DNA of 64,000 nucleotides, from contig JARKIF010000002.1 of the NCBI GenBank assembly GCA_029378245.1, positions 2,108,001-2,172,000 on the forward strand, given 5' to 3'. Below the pieces are notes generated by a model, which had not been told where the DNA came from, did not search any database, and saw only the letters and a program-made list of their open reading frames with translations. This stretch comes from Roridomyces roridus. Taxonomy: Eukaryota > Basidiomycota > Agaricomycetes > Agaricales > Mycenaceae. Made by a program: the position numbers and the translations under genes. Numbering within the stretch: the first letter of the stretch is position 1; each line of letters begins with the position of its first letter. Positions 1 to 11,597 of this stretch are shown here, piece after piece.

Positions 1-1477
1 CGATGCTGCGTAACCGCAGCCAACGCGGACCGCCAGATCGATTGGCGACACTGAAGCGAGGGAGCATTCGTGGATTGCAGTCGATCCTCAGCGCACAAGG
101 AGCCACCAGCCCGTACAGCAGCAACAGCAGCATCGACGGACGCACCAGCCCATCGCCGAGTTTTGCAACGTCGACCAACGAGACCATGTACAACTCGAGC
201 TCCTCGTTCCTGACGCCGACGCTTGGGTTCGCGTCCAACTTGTCTCACACCATTATCCGTGAAGCGCAAGAGGACGACGACCGCAGCGTGCGCAGCGAGG
301 ATTCTTCGACATCCAATATCAGTATCAGCGACGAGGAGCTGGCACTGCTGGGTGCGCCATGGGCCAAGGAGGGGATGCTGTGCCGAAAGCAGTACTGGGA
401 ATCCGTTGGTAAACGAGCCAAAGACAAGGCCTGGCTCGATGTGTTTGTCGTCATCCAAAAAGGCGAACTAAACATGTTTACCTTTGGGGAAAACAATCCT
501 GGTCAGGGTGGCACTTTTGGTGGCGGCAATTGGCTATCCAACGCAAATTCTGTCGGCAGCGTCCATCTATCCCACTCACTGGCCCACTCGCTACCATCTC
601 CCGGGTACAATCGTCAACGGCCTTATTGTATGGTGTTGACGCTTGCCAACGGGGGCGTGTACTTCTTCCAGGCGGGCACGGAAGAGCTCGTTAACGAATG
701 GGTGTCGACGTGCAACTACTGGGCGGCGCGGACCAGTAAAGAGCCACTGGCTGGAGGTGTCTCGAACATGGAGTACGGGTGGAATCGGCTGGACGAAGGC
801 GGGCACACGCGTGCGCATTCGGAGACTGAGACGACGGGCGACTACTCGGATATGATCAGTGTCCGGAGCGGGCGAAGTGGGCGGAGCAAATTCGGGTGGC
901 GGGAGGGTGCGACCACTGTACGAGGGACTAGTTCTCCTTGGGCGGATCGGACGGTGATCAACGACTGGAAACCGCCACTGCCGCCCACGGTGTCCAGTCC
1001 GCACGACGAGGAGACCCAACTCGAGGCTCTGCGCAAACACGTTACGTCCATGAAAAAGGAGCTCAAGCAACACAATGAGTACCGTGAACCCATGGCTGCC
1101 CTGGTTTGTGCCACAGTTTATCATTCCCATATTTGTGCCTAATTTTTGAGCAGTACCAACCACGGAGCGCAAACGCGCTCAAGTCTCAGAGCAATTGGGA
1201 GAAGAAGTCGCAGTACCTGCTGACTGAGATTGTGAAATACGATTCCTACATTGATTCGTTGCAGTCCGCCATGTCGCTCCGTTTGAAAAAGCGGGGCGAG
1301 AAGGCGCTGGAGCGGGCTTTGAACGGGAACACTGACTCTCCCGGGGTCAACGGCAAGTGGAAGGGACGACCAGAGGAGGAGACGATTCTGGAAGATGAGG
1401 AGCCACTTACGCCGGCGAACAAGGGGTTTGGGTCCCAGTTACACCGGCGCGAGGGGGGCGAGGTGGAGGAGGGCTGA
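1..1477 (+). CDS. Sec7/PH-type Arf guanine-nucleotide exchange factor, C-terminal part (5' end outside window)
   Basis: The window opens inside a coding exon. The visible part has a Ser-rich disordered stretch, then a PH domain of the type that follows Sec7 domains: it starts near W359AKEGML, contains KAWLDVFVVIQKGEL, and ends with FFQAGTEELVNEWVSTCNYW. After it come REPMAAL, one intron at 1104-1153 (phase 0), and a coiled-coil-like tail YQPRSANALKSQSNWEKK, a segment typical of this fungal family. The stop is TGA 1475-1477. The catalytic Sec7 domain must lie upstream and is not visible, so the exchange activity (activating Arf GTPases at Golgi or plasma membrane) is inferred from the PH and tail. 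The first in-frame ATG in the window is not the true start. Confidence 0.75.
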
Positions 1478-1654
1478 TGGCACTGCTTGCCAGAACTATT
1501 TACACTACAGTACTTACATCTGCTGATTTTAGTTTTTTTTCTCCTTCGGATATCCCGTATGTAAGTCAAGTTTGTAGCATTCAACGAACGGGTTCGTGGA
1601 ACGAAATGGATTCCGAGGCACACATAAATACAAAAGTTCATAAAACAGTGTCTA

Positions 1655-3500
1655 TCAGCACGGGCCGTACTTGGCGGCACAGACTTGAGCCTCGAGGCCA
1701 GAAGTGGAAGTCTTTGGCGTAAAGACTTGGAATTTGGTTCACGTCAGTATCACGAGAGAGAAAGAAACGGGAGACTAACTCGATCCACCCTATCGAATGG
1801 TCAGGCTTTTTATTTATGAAGAAAAATGAACCAGACTCACAGCGTTAGGGGCATACCAGACTGATCCGACATCATCACCGGCGCCGGTTCCAAAGTGGAA
1901 GACGGCCGAGGACTGGGATCCGATAAAGGGTGCGTATTTGGCGACGCGGGAGGCGTCGTTGGCTCGGTCCAAGTAGTATTGCAGGTGCCTAGTGGGCATT
2001 GATCAGACCAGCATTCAGCAAATGAGTGGAACCAACTTCATCCAAAGTCCCTGTGGAATATGGTCAGGATGAGCGGTGTCAGGAGACGTGTATTCGAACC
2101 TTGAAGATTTGCTGGTCCTGGTTGCAAACAGGTCCGCCGGAAGCCGCATCGTCACACGATTCCCGGAGGATGTCGTTGGTAGTGAGAAGACTGGAAATTT
2201 TGTTGAGTTACACAGCGGAGTTGTGCAGCTTGGATTATACTTGATAGTGGCCTAGCGCACGCATGAGCACAATCACGGGAGGGATATGAGTAGACTTACA
2301 TCGAGCGTGATTTCGGCTTGAGTGAGGAGGCTTGAGTTCCCGGTGACAGCGTAGAGGGCTCCGAGACCAGAGGCAATAACTCCCTAGTTATCATAAACCG
2401 CCGTCACCTTAGATTGACTGTGAATATTACCTGGTTGTAACTGGAAATTCGCTTCAGTCAAGATCGTGCGGTGCAGAAAAGCTACTGACGTCCAAGTCGT
2501 CTGCCCGTTGTTGGTGCAAGCATCAGTCAGACCGTCGTTCCAGAGTCCTTGCGAGTTGCGCATGCCGCTGCCCTCCACTGGAAACCATTCATATACCCAA
2601 CTTCTCACTGTAGACGGAGGCACTTACTCCAGGCCCAGGATTTGAGGGCGTTGGCAAGGAAGGGTGCCTGATTGGGGAAGTTGATTGCGCCGACTGCGCT
2701 GGTGAGCAGGAAGAGCTGGTTCGTGATGGCTGGAATTCAGGGTTGGTTAAAGTCAATGGCGTGTGTGGGCTTCGTACCGTTCTTGTAAGTGTGCGCCGTG
2801 CTCCACCAAACTGAAGAAATACATCGGAAGGCAGCAGAGAACGGATAGAAATCTACGCACCACCGCCACCGCAAGTGCTCGGGTCCCATTGGGCTAAAAC
2901 GAATTCAGTAGAAGTGATAGACTTGAACCGTGTTACGTACCAGCAACTATGTTGTAAACGGTCAGAGCACTGTTCAAGTAGGGAGTAGCATTCAATCCTC
3001 TGTTGATCTTGTAGTCGGCGATCTTCCAGAGCGCCAGCACGATCCAAGCAGCGTCGTCGATGGCTCCGTTGACGATTCCGTTCCAGAACCCAGTGTCGCT
3101 GCTCTGCAGGGCGTTCCTTCCTATCCAAGATTCATCGGCGACTGCGGAAAACTCATTGGTGCCGGTCGCAAGCATCTAGCGAGTTGAATGAGCTCCTCGA
3201 CATCGTTCGAGTGGCGGTGGTTCGCACCAAGTTGTGGAGGTCCTCCATAGCATTGGCATCTGTCCACAAACTACCTCCGTTGTACATACCACTGCTCGCG
3301 CTGAAGTACTTGTTTTGGAGCTCTTGCGCAAGACCCTGTGAGATATTCGTGGTTTATTCCCAAGTGGATCCTCGAAGGCGTACCTGGGCAATGCTCAAGG
3401 TGGAGGCACATTGCGCGCGCTTCTCCAGCGGGGTGGGTTCAGCAGCGTTGGCGGCCGAGACGAGCCAGAGGGCGGAGAGTACAGTGGGCAGGAGATGCAT
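1655..3500 (-). CDS. Secreted glycoside hydrolase family 76 (alpha-1,6-mannanase-like) protein
   Basis: The start at 3500 gives a clear signal peptide (MHLLPTVLSALWLVSAANA) followed by a Kex2-like PLEKR site. An exon at about 2933-3175 reads WIGRNALQSSDTGFWNGIV and then IDDAAWIVLALWKI. The adjacent Asp pair followed by AW matches the catalytic Asp-Asp of GH76. The last exon reads GLEAQVCAAKYGPC before TGA at 1655-1657. The join before it needs a roughly 111-nt intron (about 1726-1836), longer than its neighbours. Known role of the family: endo-acting on alpha-1,6-mannan, in fungi often cell-wall remodelling or use of yeast wall mannan. The gene is convergent with the Arf-GEF gene. Many small exons, so internal joins are approximate. 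Confidence 0.75.
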
Positions 3501-4311
3501 TGGACGGAGTGTTTCATTATGTTAAGCAGAGCTTTATAGCAGTAGTAACCCGTAAGTAACCCCGCATGACTGGTAACCGCATGACGCAGCAGACATATGC
3601 GCGAGTGCTCATGAGACTCTCGTAGCGGGCTGAGCAGAAGATGGAAACACAGATGGCTGATGTCGAGGAGGGTCTCGTGGATAATGTACGGGATGTTATA
3701 TCCAGTGCCGAAGGCCGATTTGATGGGTTGGTTTTATTCGTCTATCGGCGACAACGAGTATTCTGCGTGGATGGCTTCAGCGTTCCGCTCCGTAGTGCTT
3801 CTGGCGCCCGTATTCTGTCTGCGTAGAGCCGTATAAGGGTGGAAAGTTGAAACAAGCGAGCCGGTTCCTGTTATCAGCGGCTCGGCTGATGTAGATGCAA
3901 GTTCGGAACGCATCGCCCTTACCGACTGTGCTCACGAGCTTGGGGCATCGGGCGACCTCGGCGGTGGACGCTTCCGTCCTCCGATTCTCACCTTCTGAAG
4001 ATTCTCGTGTTGATCGTACATCGAGTCCCTGTGCAAAAAGAGTAGACCAGATGCAGAAATTGAATTCGATCGATCGACTTCGATCCACGGAGCCTTTTTT
4101 TTCGTCTCCACACTTTGTCGACATTGGGGTTTTCATGAAAAGAGTCCGGAGTCCTTCGAAGCAACTTCGAAGAGCAAGTCCAAATAAGCGCTCATTGCTC
4201 ACGTGACACGTCCGGGAAGTTGATATCTTGTCTCCGCTCCCCTTCTTGCGACACACACAAACTACTCATTTCTCTAACGAACCGCGACGACCACTTTATT
4301 AACTCTATACA
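3501..4311. other. Intergenic region between divergent genes
   Basis: This 811-bp gap separates the GH76 gene (minus) from the Ulp1-like gene (plus) and should hold both promoters. Open frames here (for example 3777-4256 minus and 3895-4206 plus) have no recognisable domain and overlap each other on opposite strands. I see no RNA gene or repeat. Confidence 0.5.
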
Positions 4312-7300
4312 ATGTCTGACTCTGGCGGTCTCAATCCTATCCTTCGCCGCTCCACCACACCCGGTCCCAATGAAAAAGGTCCTACTCATTCTCGAACCAG
4401 CTGCACAATCCTCATTCTTCGTCCATTCAGTCTTGAATTACCTCGAGGGCATGTCCAGGGAGGGAAACGACGTCGATGTCACGCCACCGCGCTCACTGGC
4501 TGACCCGAACGACTACCGGCATTTCAGCCACCGTCCTGGTCTCTTCTCCCCCACCGCCAGAAGTCGCCACAGCGACGCGCTTCGCGACTTGGCCCAATCT
4601 CCTGTCAGCTACGACGGCAGGCTCCACAATGGTGGCGCTCTGCGCAGAGAGGACGAACACGACGACACAGACTCCACCGAGCAGAATGGCCAGCTCTCTG
4701 ATTTTGGTGGCCAAACTCCTCTGCCTGTGGTGAGTATTCGCCGCAATTCTGTTCATCTTCGCGTCAAACAAGTTACAATTAGCGTCAACCCGACTTGCAC
4801 CATGAGCCTGGGCCCCATGACGCCCCAGGGCCCAAGTATCCTTCCTATGATTCCGCGCAGTCCTTTGGGAACTTTGGACCAATGCCCGACGAATTTCACA
4901 ATAGTCGAATGATGAGTACTTGGACGGTACGCTGCTTTATTACATGTTCGTTATCATCTACTAAACGTCAATCTAGCCGGAGTGGACTGGGCAAATAAAT
5001 AAGCCCATGCCTGATATCCCCGAGGCAAACAACCTCACCCCCGGCTACAGCAAAGTCCCTCTCCCAGAATCAGTTGCTGCGGCCTCCGTTAACATCGAGA
5101 TCGAAAGTCCCTCCAGCCCCAGGTCTCGTGCTCCAAAGACACCCACAGTCCGTTCCGAGCAAGTGCCTGTCGTCCCTGCCGTGAGTTTGGTATCCACATT
5201 TTTTTTCTGCAGCGGCTAAAGATCTCCCAGCCAGCCGCCGGGGAGGACAACCGACCCTGGTCGCCCATGTCGAGCAAGTCGCGACTGACCACAAAGACGG
5301 GCACGGCATATCCAGCGCTGCCTGAGAGTACAAGGGCCGAGGATGATGTTTCTCCTCCTCTTTCCAAGGGCGTTCGATCCAAGGCTCCTTCAGAATCGCC
5401 TTCCAAAGTCGCTGGAAAGGCATCTTCACGTAAAGAACCATCAAACGTCGGCCGAGAAGGCGAAATGTCGCCCCGCACCTCCCACCGCAACCCTGCTAGT
5501 ATGTGAACTTTACATAATACTATTTCTACCCATTCATTCGTGCTCAGGTCCGACGCGTTCTACTTTCAACGGAAACGGACAATCTAATCACAACCGACCC
5601 TTTTCGCCATATCGCCACGCGCCCACTCATGAGGATTTGCTACATGCTGCGATTCGTGGCCGCGCGATGGTGATTTCCGATCAACCTCCCCCTTCTCAAC
5701 CTTCCAAAGCCCCTTCCGCCATCCCTTCCGCCGTACAATCCAAAGCACCTTCTGCATCTCCTTCCAAAGCTCCGTCTGCCGCTCGTTCCCAAAAGGCAGT
5801 ATCCCTCGCTCCTTCACAGAAACCCACGAGCGTTCACGAGGGTGAACCGTTCGATCTAAACCAGGAAGAAGCACGAATTGTTCAAGACGCGCTGGCGTCG
5901 TCTCGGACGCCCCGTACTTCTCATTATACACCCTCCGCGCTGGGATCGGACATCGTCAACTCTCATTACCATGACATGGATTTATGTGTTTTGTTACAAC
6001 AAGAGAGCGACCCCAACGCACATGAAGTCGTGAAGAAGGCGTTGCGGAAAGCTATCCGACAGCGTGTCAAGAAGTTGGGTATGAAATACGACAATGAGGT
6101 CAGTCCATTCGCTCGCGTAGATTGTTACCTTGTTGAGGTCCATCATAGTCTATCAAGCATATTCGCAGCATGCACGAACACGATCCCAGTATTCACCTCA
6201 ACCTGGATGAGTTGAATGAGGTGTGTAATAAGGTGGTCACTTGAATTGCTCTAACTGTTTCTCTTCAGGATGAGCCACCAAAATGGGCAGCCGACCTCAA
6301 AAGGGAAATCGTGTTGATGCAGCAGCGCATCGAGAGTCTCGGACCCAAGATTGATTTGCTGAGAGCTCCCAGTCAAGGCGAAGGCTCCAGATTCGACTAT
6401 GAGGGAGAACCGGCGCAATATACGGAAACCCCTGCGACGCGGACAATCAATATCCATACGCAGCCCACAGGCACGTTGGCGGATTCGATGTATCAGCATC
6501 CCGAAACGGAGGTCGTCCTCGAGGAGCATGAGGGCGTGTCTGACGATGATGCGACAGAAACACCTCAACGAGAACATCCTGCATCGGATGCCTTGTCTGA
6601 CAATCGCGTCGTGAGCCGGGACGATTCGCCCGGACAGCAGTACCTGGAGGAAGAGCTTTATAAGCTGAGACAGAAGCCTCAGGGAAGCAATCGTTCGCAT
6701 AACTCATGGGAGGTGGCCCGCGACGATGGGGCGGATTACGACGAGGAGCATGGCGAGCACGGCCCCAGTCCCAGCGGTCTGCAAACCATTCCTGACCGCG
6801 ATTCCAACGCCGCCGAAACGTTGCCTGGACAAGACGGGCAGCAAGACGGGCAGCAGCAGCAGTGGAACGCTGGCGACTTGAGCCATGATTCTCAGCCGCA
6901 CCTTCCGCCATGGCAGCGCATTCATCAACGACTGCTGAGCTGGGCGATTATCTGGCCCGCCAGCGATTTTGATGCGGCCTTGAACAGCACGACCCGCAAC
7001 CAGCAGGTGAATGAGGTTGCCTTGACGATTTGGTCGACGCAAACGTACAAGCGATATGTCCGGGCAAAGTTGACGGACAGCCCTCAAGGCGTGGTGGATC
7101 GCCTCTTTGTGCCGCCCAACATGGCGGACGCGATCAGCAACGCCGTGTTCAATGGCCGTCACGGCGATGCTTGTGGCATGCTCCGAGACCTCTGGAGTCC
7201 CTTCGGCTTGGAAGGTATGCCTCGTCTCCTGGTCGTGCTGGCGAAACACCGGTCTGATCCCAACCATTGGGTCGTCCATCGATTCTCCTTGCCCGAGGGT

Positions 7301-7651
7301 GCTCTGACGACGTACGACTCGTACCCTGAGAGGACGCTTCCTGATGGGCGGCCACTCGGTTGGTGGTTTGCAATTCGTGTTGCGTGGCCGAATGCACTCT
7401 ATCCAAGCCCGGATCATCTGATGCAAAAGATGGTGCGGCTTCATCGTCCGATGCAGCTCCCAGTCGACAATTCAGTGGCTGCTTGTGGACTGTGGCGGAA
7501 CATTCTTATGGGATCCCGTGCAGAGCGTAGCTTGGACCTGGAGCGGTTGCGCGACCTCATCAACACAGAAGTCAAGAATCTCAGACAGAAAAAGTCTGTG
7601 GGCAAACTGTCGATAGGAGCTCCGCGGCCGAGGTGGAATCTGGGTCTGTAG
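4312..7651 (+). CDS. 1001-aa protein with long disordered N-terminus and Ulp1/C48-like C-terminal domain
   Basis: Eight exons join cleanly: 4312-4378, 4431-4729, 4783-4926, 4977-5180, 5213-5498, 5548-6098, 6149-6220 and 6269-7651. Together they give 3,006 nt, i.e. 1001 aa plus stop. One intron (5181-5212) is only 32 nt. Residues 1 to about 780 are low-complexity and charged, with repeated PSKAPSA-like units and a short helical segment (KKALRKAIRQRVKKLG). The C-terminal 230 residues look folded. They carry His874-Trp875, then 17 residues later Asp891 (ALTTYDSYPE), then Gln937 and Cys947 (QLPVDNSVAACG). That order, the HW and YDS contexts and the His-Asp spacing match the triad of Ulp1/SENP (C48) SUMO proteases, although Gln-Cys is spaced 10 rather than 6. 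Protease activity and substrate are inference. It could also be an inactive relative. Confidence 0.65.
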
Positions 7652-7779
7652 TAGGGAACTTGGGCTGTAGATTTCTTTCATTCTTTATTGCGATACCTGC
7701 GTTTTGTTGTACCATGTTGTACTTAGCTTATGCGATGCTTTTGACCGGATCATAAACGCGTCGCGTCGCGACTTTCACC

Positions 7780-10700
7780 ATGGCCGACCTCATCACCAAC
7801 CACGGCCACAATGCTGGCTATACGTGCCTCGCCTTCTCTCAAGACGGCAAACTCGCTTTCACAGGAGGCGACGAAGGCCTCGTCCGAACGTGGAAGGTCG
7901 CCGAAGGGTCTGACCAGGAACCCGCGCTTTCCACCGAAGCTGAGAACGGCGTCACGTCTATCGCGTCTTCGGTGCGTTTTACGCCTCTTTAAAGCGTGTG
8001 TGCCACGCTTACGATGATGCAGGGAGACTGTTGGCTCGCAGGAGGCATTGACGCGGATGTACGACGCTACGGCTATGACCCACCCAAGTTCGAGGGTCTT
8101 GTAACCTCTGCGAAAGGCGTTCCTGTGAGATGTGTCGCTGTGGACCCGAGAGGGAAGAGAGTGGCGGTGGCATCCGAGTGCGCTTTTCGTTCCGCGTCGC
8201 GTCACCCAGCTCACTGAGTGTCTTTTGCAGTGAACAGGAGATCAGACTCGTTGAGCTGGACGATATCACCAAGATCACGTTGCTCAAACACGACGGGCAT
8301 AGGTCTGGGGTCCGTACCGTGTCGTGGCATCCTACAGCCCCGTTGCTGGTGCGTCTGCAAGAACTCTTGACCGTGTTGGTCCACTGACTAGGTCTTTCAG
8401 ACGAGTTGTGGTCGTGATGGGCAAATCATCGTCTGGAATGTGTCGAAAGATGAACCCACGAAGGAAGCAGACGTGCAGAGCATTCTTCCTACACTCAAGA
8501 ACGACGAGGCAATCGCTCAGGATTGTCGTGCTATATGGCACCCTTCGGGAGAATATTTCTTTGTGCCCGACCGTCAGCGTGATATTGTCTCGGTTCGGCG
8601 TTCAGGCTGGAAGAAAGATCAAACATTCCGCACTGCAGAACATGGCTTCATTAATGCGCTCGCACTGTCACCCAATGGTGCATATCTTGTTTCGGCCGCG
8701 AAAAATATGATCTATGTCTGGTCCACTACAACGACTCGACTCGTTGCCAAGTGAATGATCCTCCCTTGTTTTCTTTTACGGATGCTGAACCACGACTCTT
8801 CCAAAGGCACTCCAGCGGGTCCGAGGCGCTTGTCCACCAAATCTTGTTCTCACCAAGCGAAAACCTCCTCGCCTGGACAACAGCAAACGGAGACTTTACC
8901 AGATGGAAGAATCCAGTTACATCTCCTGACCCCATTGAACGACTTGCCGAAACTTCAGGTGTTGCGGCCAAGGTCACCGACTTGCCACTTCTGTTCAAGG
9001 ACGACGACAAGAATCCTGACTTGGATGCATTAATGAACGTTGACGATAATGAGGAGGGCGAGGAGGAGGAGGAGGGCGACGATGATGATGACGATGCTCG
9101 AGAGGAGCTCCAAAAAGAACCGGACTGGATAGAAGACGATACCGCTGGGCCCCTGGTCAAAGAGATGGGTAAGATTTCAAAGTTCTTCATTCGTCCTATC
9201 TCAACGCGTCTAGTGAGTATAACCAAAGCTCAACCTGCATTCCAGCCTGGAGCAACCCCGATGGTTGATTCCAAGTGCTATTTGGCATTGAATCGGATTG
9301 GCAAGATCGAAGCTACCGCTGTCGCCACTACAAGTCGTTACATCTATGATGTCAAATTCTGGGATGGATCTGTACGGGGAAACGTGCATATTGCGGAAGA
9401 TTTTGAGTATAACCTTGCCGATCTTGGTATGTGTGTTTGGCGTCTCGTGATCGCTAGGCTAACCAATGCATAGGGGAACGCGGTGCCCTGTTTGCATGTA
9501 AAGCACACGAAGGAGAGCCTGGGCATGTCCTTTACAAGCTCTACGGCAATGCTTCTCCGCCACAGTGGAAATACCCTCTCAGACGTAATTGCTCCGTCCT
9601 GGGTATTGCTGCTGGTGGTCTTCCGCCGTCTGGTAATACCAGGAACCTTTACGATGGGGACTTGGATGGTTTTGGGAACGTGGTCATCGCCACTACAGAT
9701 GGCTGATCTGACGTTCCTGAGTGGGACTGGCAGAGAACGCCGTATCATGGGGCTCGGAGGGGATTTCGTGTCCATGGTCGCGGGTCACGAGTGGGTCTTT
9801 GTGGTGCATCGTGCTGGATCAACAACAATTGACGGTGGGTCTCTTACGGTTCCTCGAAAAGCTCAACTGAGCGTGCTTAGGCTCTCAAAATCTGTCCTAC
9901 ACCCTCATCAACTTTGACGACTTTAGTGTACGGCAGCGAGACTTTTTACCCATCCCCAAAGGCCACACGCTCACATGGATCGGGATTACCGACGAAGGGG
10001 TATGTGCTTTTCACGCGTGAAGAGCGATGATTTAATCGCAGTTGTAGGCTCCTGCGATGTACGACTCGACAGGCCGTCTCCACATCTTGACCAAGTATAG
10101 AATCCCTCACCATGCATCCTGGGCACGGGTCATGGACACCAACCTCCTCGAACGAAAGGTGGGAAAAGACGAATCCTACTGGCCCATCGGTATCAGCGGT
10201 AACATGCTCATGTGCATCGTGCTAAAGGTTTCTTGTTCTGGTTAAACGCTGCTGCCTCTGCTGACTGTTTTGGAATAGGGGCTGCAAACCCACCCGCCGT
10301 ATAGTTCGGGTCTGGTCCACGACGAGTTGCCGATCGAAATGCCGTTCAGGTCTAGCAACAAAGCCGAGGAAAAGTGCGTGCCATGGCCGCCGTGATATAC
10401 TGAAATTGACCATTGGTAGAATTGAACGGGATACAATACTTCTCGAGATATTGCGAGACGCTCTGGACGACGAGATGACCAACGAACAGATATCCAAACA
10501 CGAGCAGCTGATGGACAAGGACTATGTCCTGTTGATCCAAAGCGCATGTCAGCAGGACAACGTCCCTCGTGCGATTGAACTCGCCAAGCTCATCCACAAC
10601 TCGAAATTTTTGGATTCGGTCATCAAGATCTCCGAATTTTACCATTTCAAGGGTTTGACGGAGAAGATTCAGACCCTCAAGAAGATTCGAGAGGCCGGCG

Positions 10701-11497
10701 AAGATCGTTTACTCGTTGCGCGAGAGAAGCGGAGACAATGGACCCGTCCCGACCCTCTGCCGCGCACATTGTCCGCACCCAACGAGTCTGAGTCGCGACC
10801 GAAGCCATTCCAAGACTTTGGATCTCCTCCTCCAGTGACGCGTCCTGGTCTTCAACCTGCGAGGCCTGTCAAAGAGACCACGCGATACACGGCGAGTCCC
10901 AGCATCGACATGCCACCGCCTTCGAGCGTGCCTTCTCCCCCAGAGAACAAACGCAAACGCGATGAGGTTGAAGAGCTTCCATCTTCATTCGAATTTATGG
11001 CTCCGGCTCCCAAGCAAAGTCCGTTGTCGATCGTTTAAACGTCTGGTTCTTACAATGTCCTCAGAAGTCAATCCTTTCGCCCGGAAAGCTGTGCCGGACA
11101 ACGGCCCCAATGTTTTTGCGCGCAAATCTCAACTGAACAATATTCAGAAGAGCGACAGTTTCTTTGAAAAAGTGGACGCTGCGCCGACGCAAAAGTCAAA
11201 ACGTATTATTTCGGCTGCTTCTTCCATGTGACTGTACTTATTCTTTACTTAGGACCCGCCGCGTCAAAGCCCAAGGACCGCGAGAAGCAAGATGGACCTC
11301 GACAGACGACTTTGTTGGGCATGATGGCCAAGAAAAAAGCCACCGTACCGGACAGTAGCCAGCCTGCTGCGGATTCAGATGTGACCATGACCGATTCCAT
11401 GACCGATTCCACTCTGGTGGAAACGCAGCCTGATTCTCTTCCTCCAGATTGGGAAGAGACGCAGCCGGTGGAAACAGAAGAGACTCAGCCTGTGTGA
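7780..11497 (+). CDS. CTF4: Ctf4/Mcl1/And-1 replisome adaptor (WD40 + SepB domain)
   Basis: The N-terminus is a WD40 propeller ([26 protein letters not shown].. blades). An acidic stretch follows near 9050-9110. The Mcl1/Ctf4 mid-domain reads [35 protein letters not shown] and [15 protein letters not shown], continuing into the SepB helices [17 protein letters not shown]. The tail has VNPFARKAV and a PIP-box-like RQTTLLGMM. About a dozen introns are visible, e.g. 7972-8022, 8178-8230, 8349-8400, 8751-8806, 9427-9473, 9835-9880, 11019-11064 and 11203-11252, plus a possible in-frame 33-nt intron 9213-9245. The product should be about 1,040 aa. Ctf4 links the CMG helicase to DNA polymerase alpha and cohesion factors in the nucleus. 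Oddity: the conserved frame breaks by +1 at about 9704, so as read the gene would be truncated; a 43-nt GT-AG pair upstream restores frame but deletes a conserved stretch. No HMG box, as usual for fungi. Confidence 0.9.
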
Positions 11498-11597
11498 ATG
11501 TATTATGCTGTTGTAAATCTAGTATTATATTGGCTAACCCTTCTTCTCCTCGTGGCCGCCGATAGCATCAGTAATGGAGAGGTCCTATTGAGTCGAT

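Noticed and set aside
6704..7444. 246-codon open frame on the minus strand
   Set aside because: It lies exactly antisense to the well-supported Ulp1-like exon and has no domain; a shadow of its codon bias.
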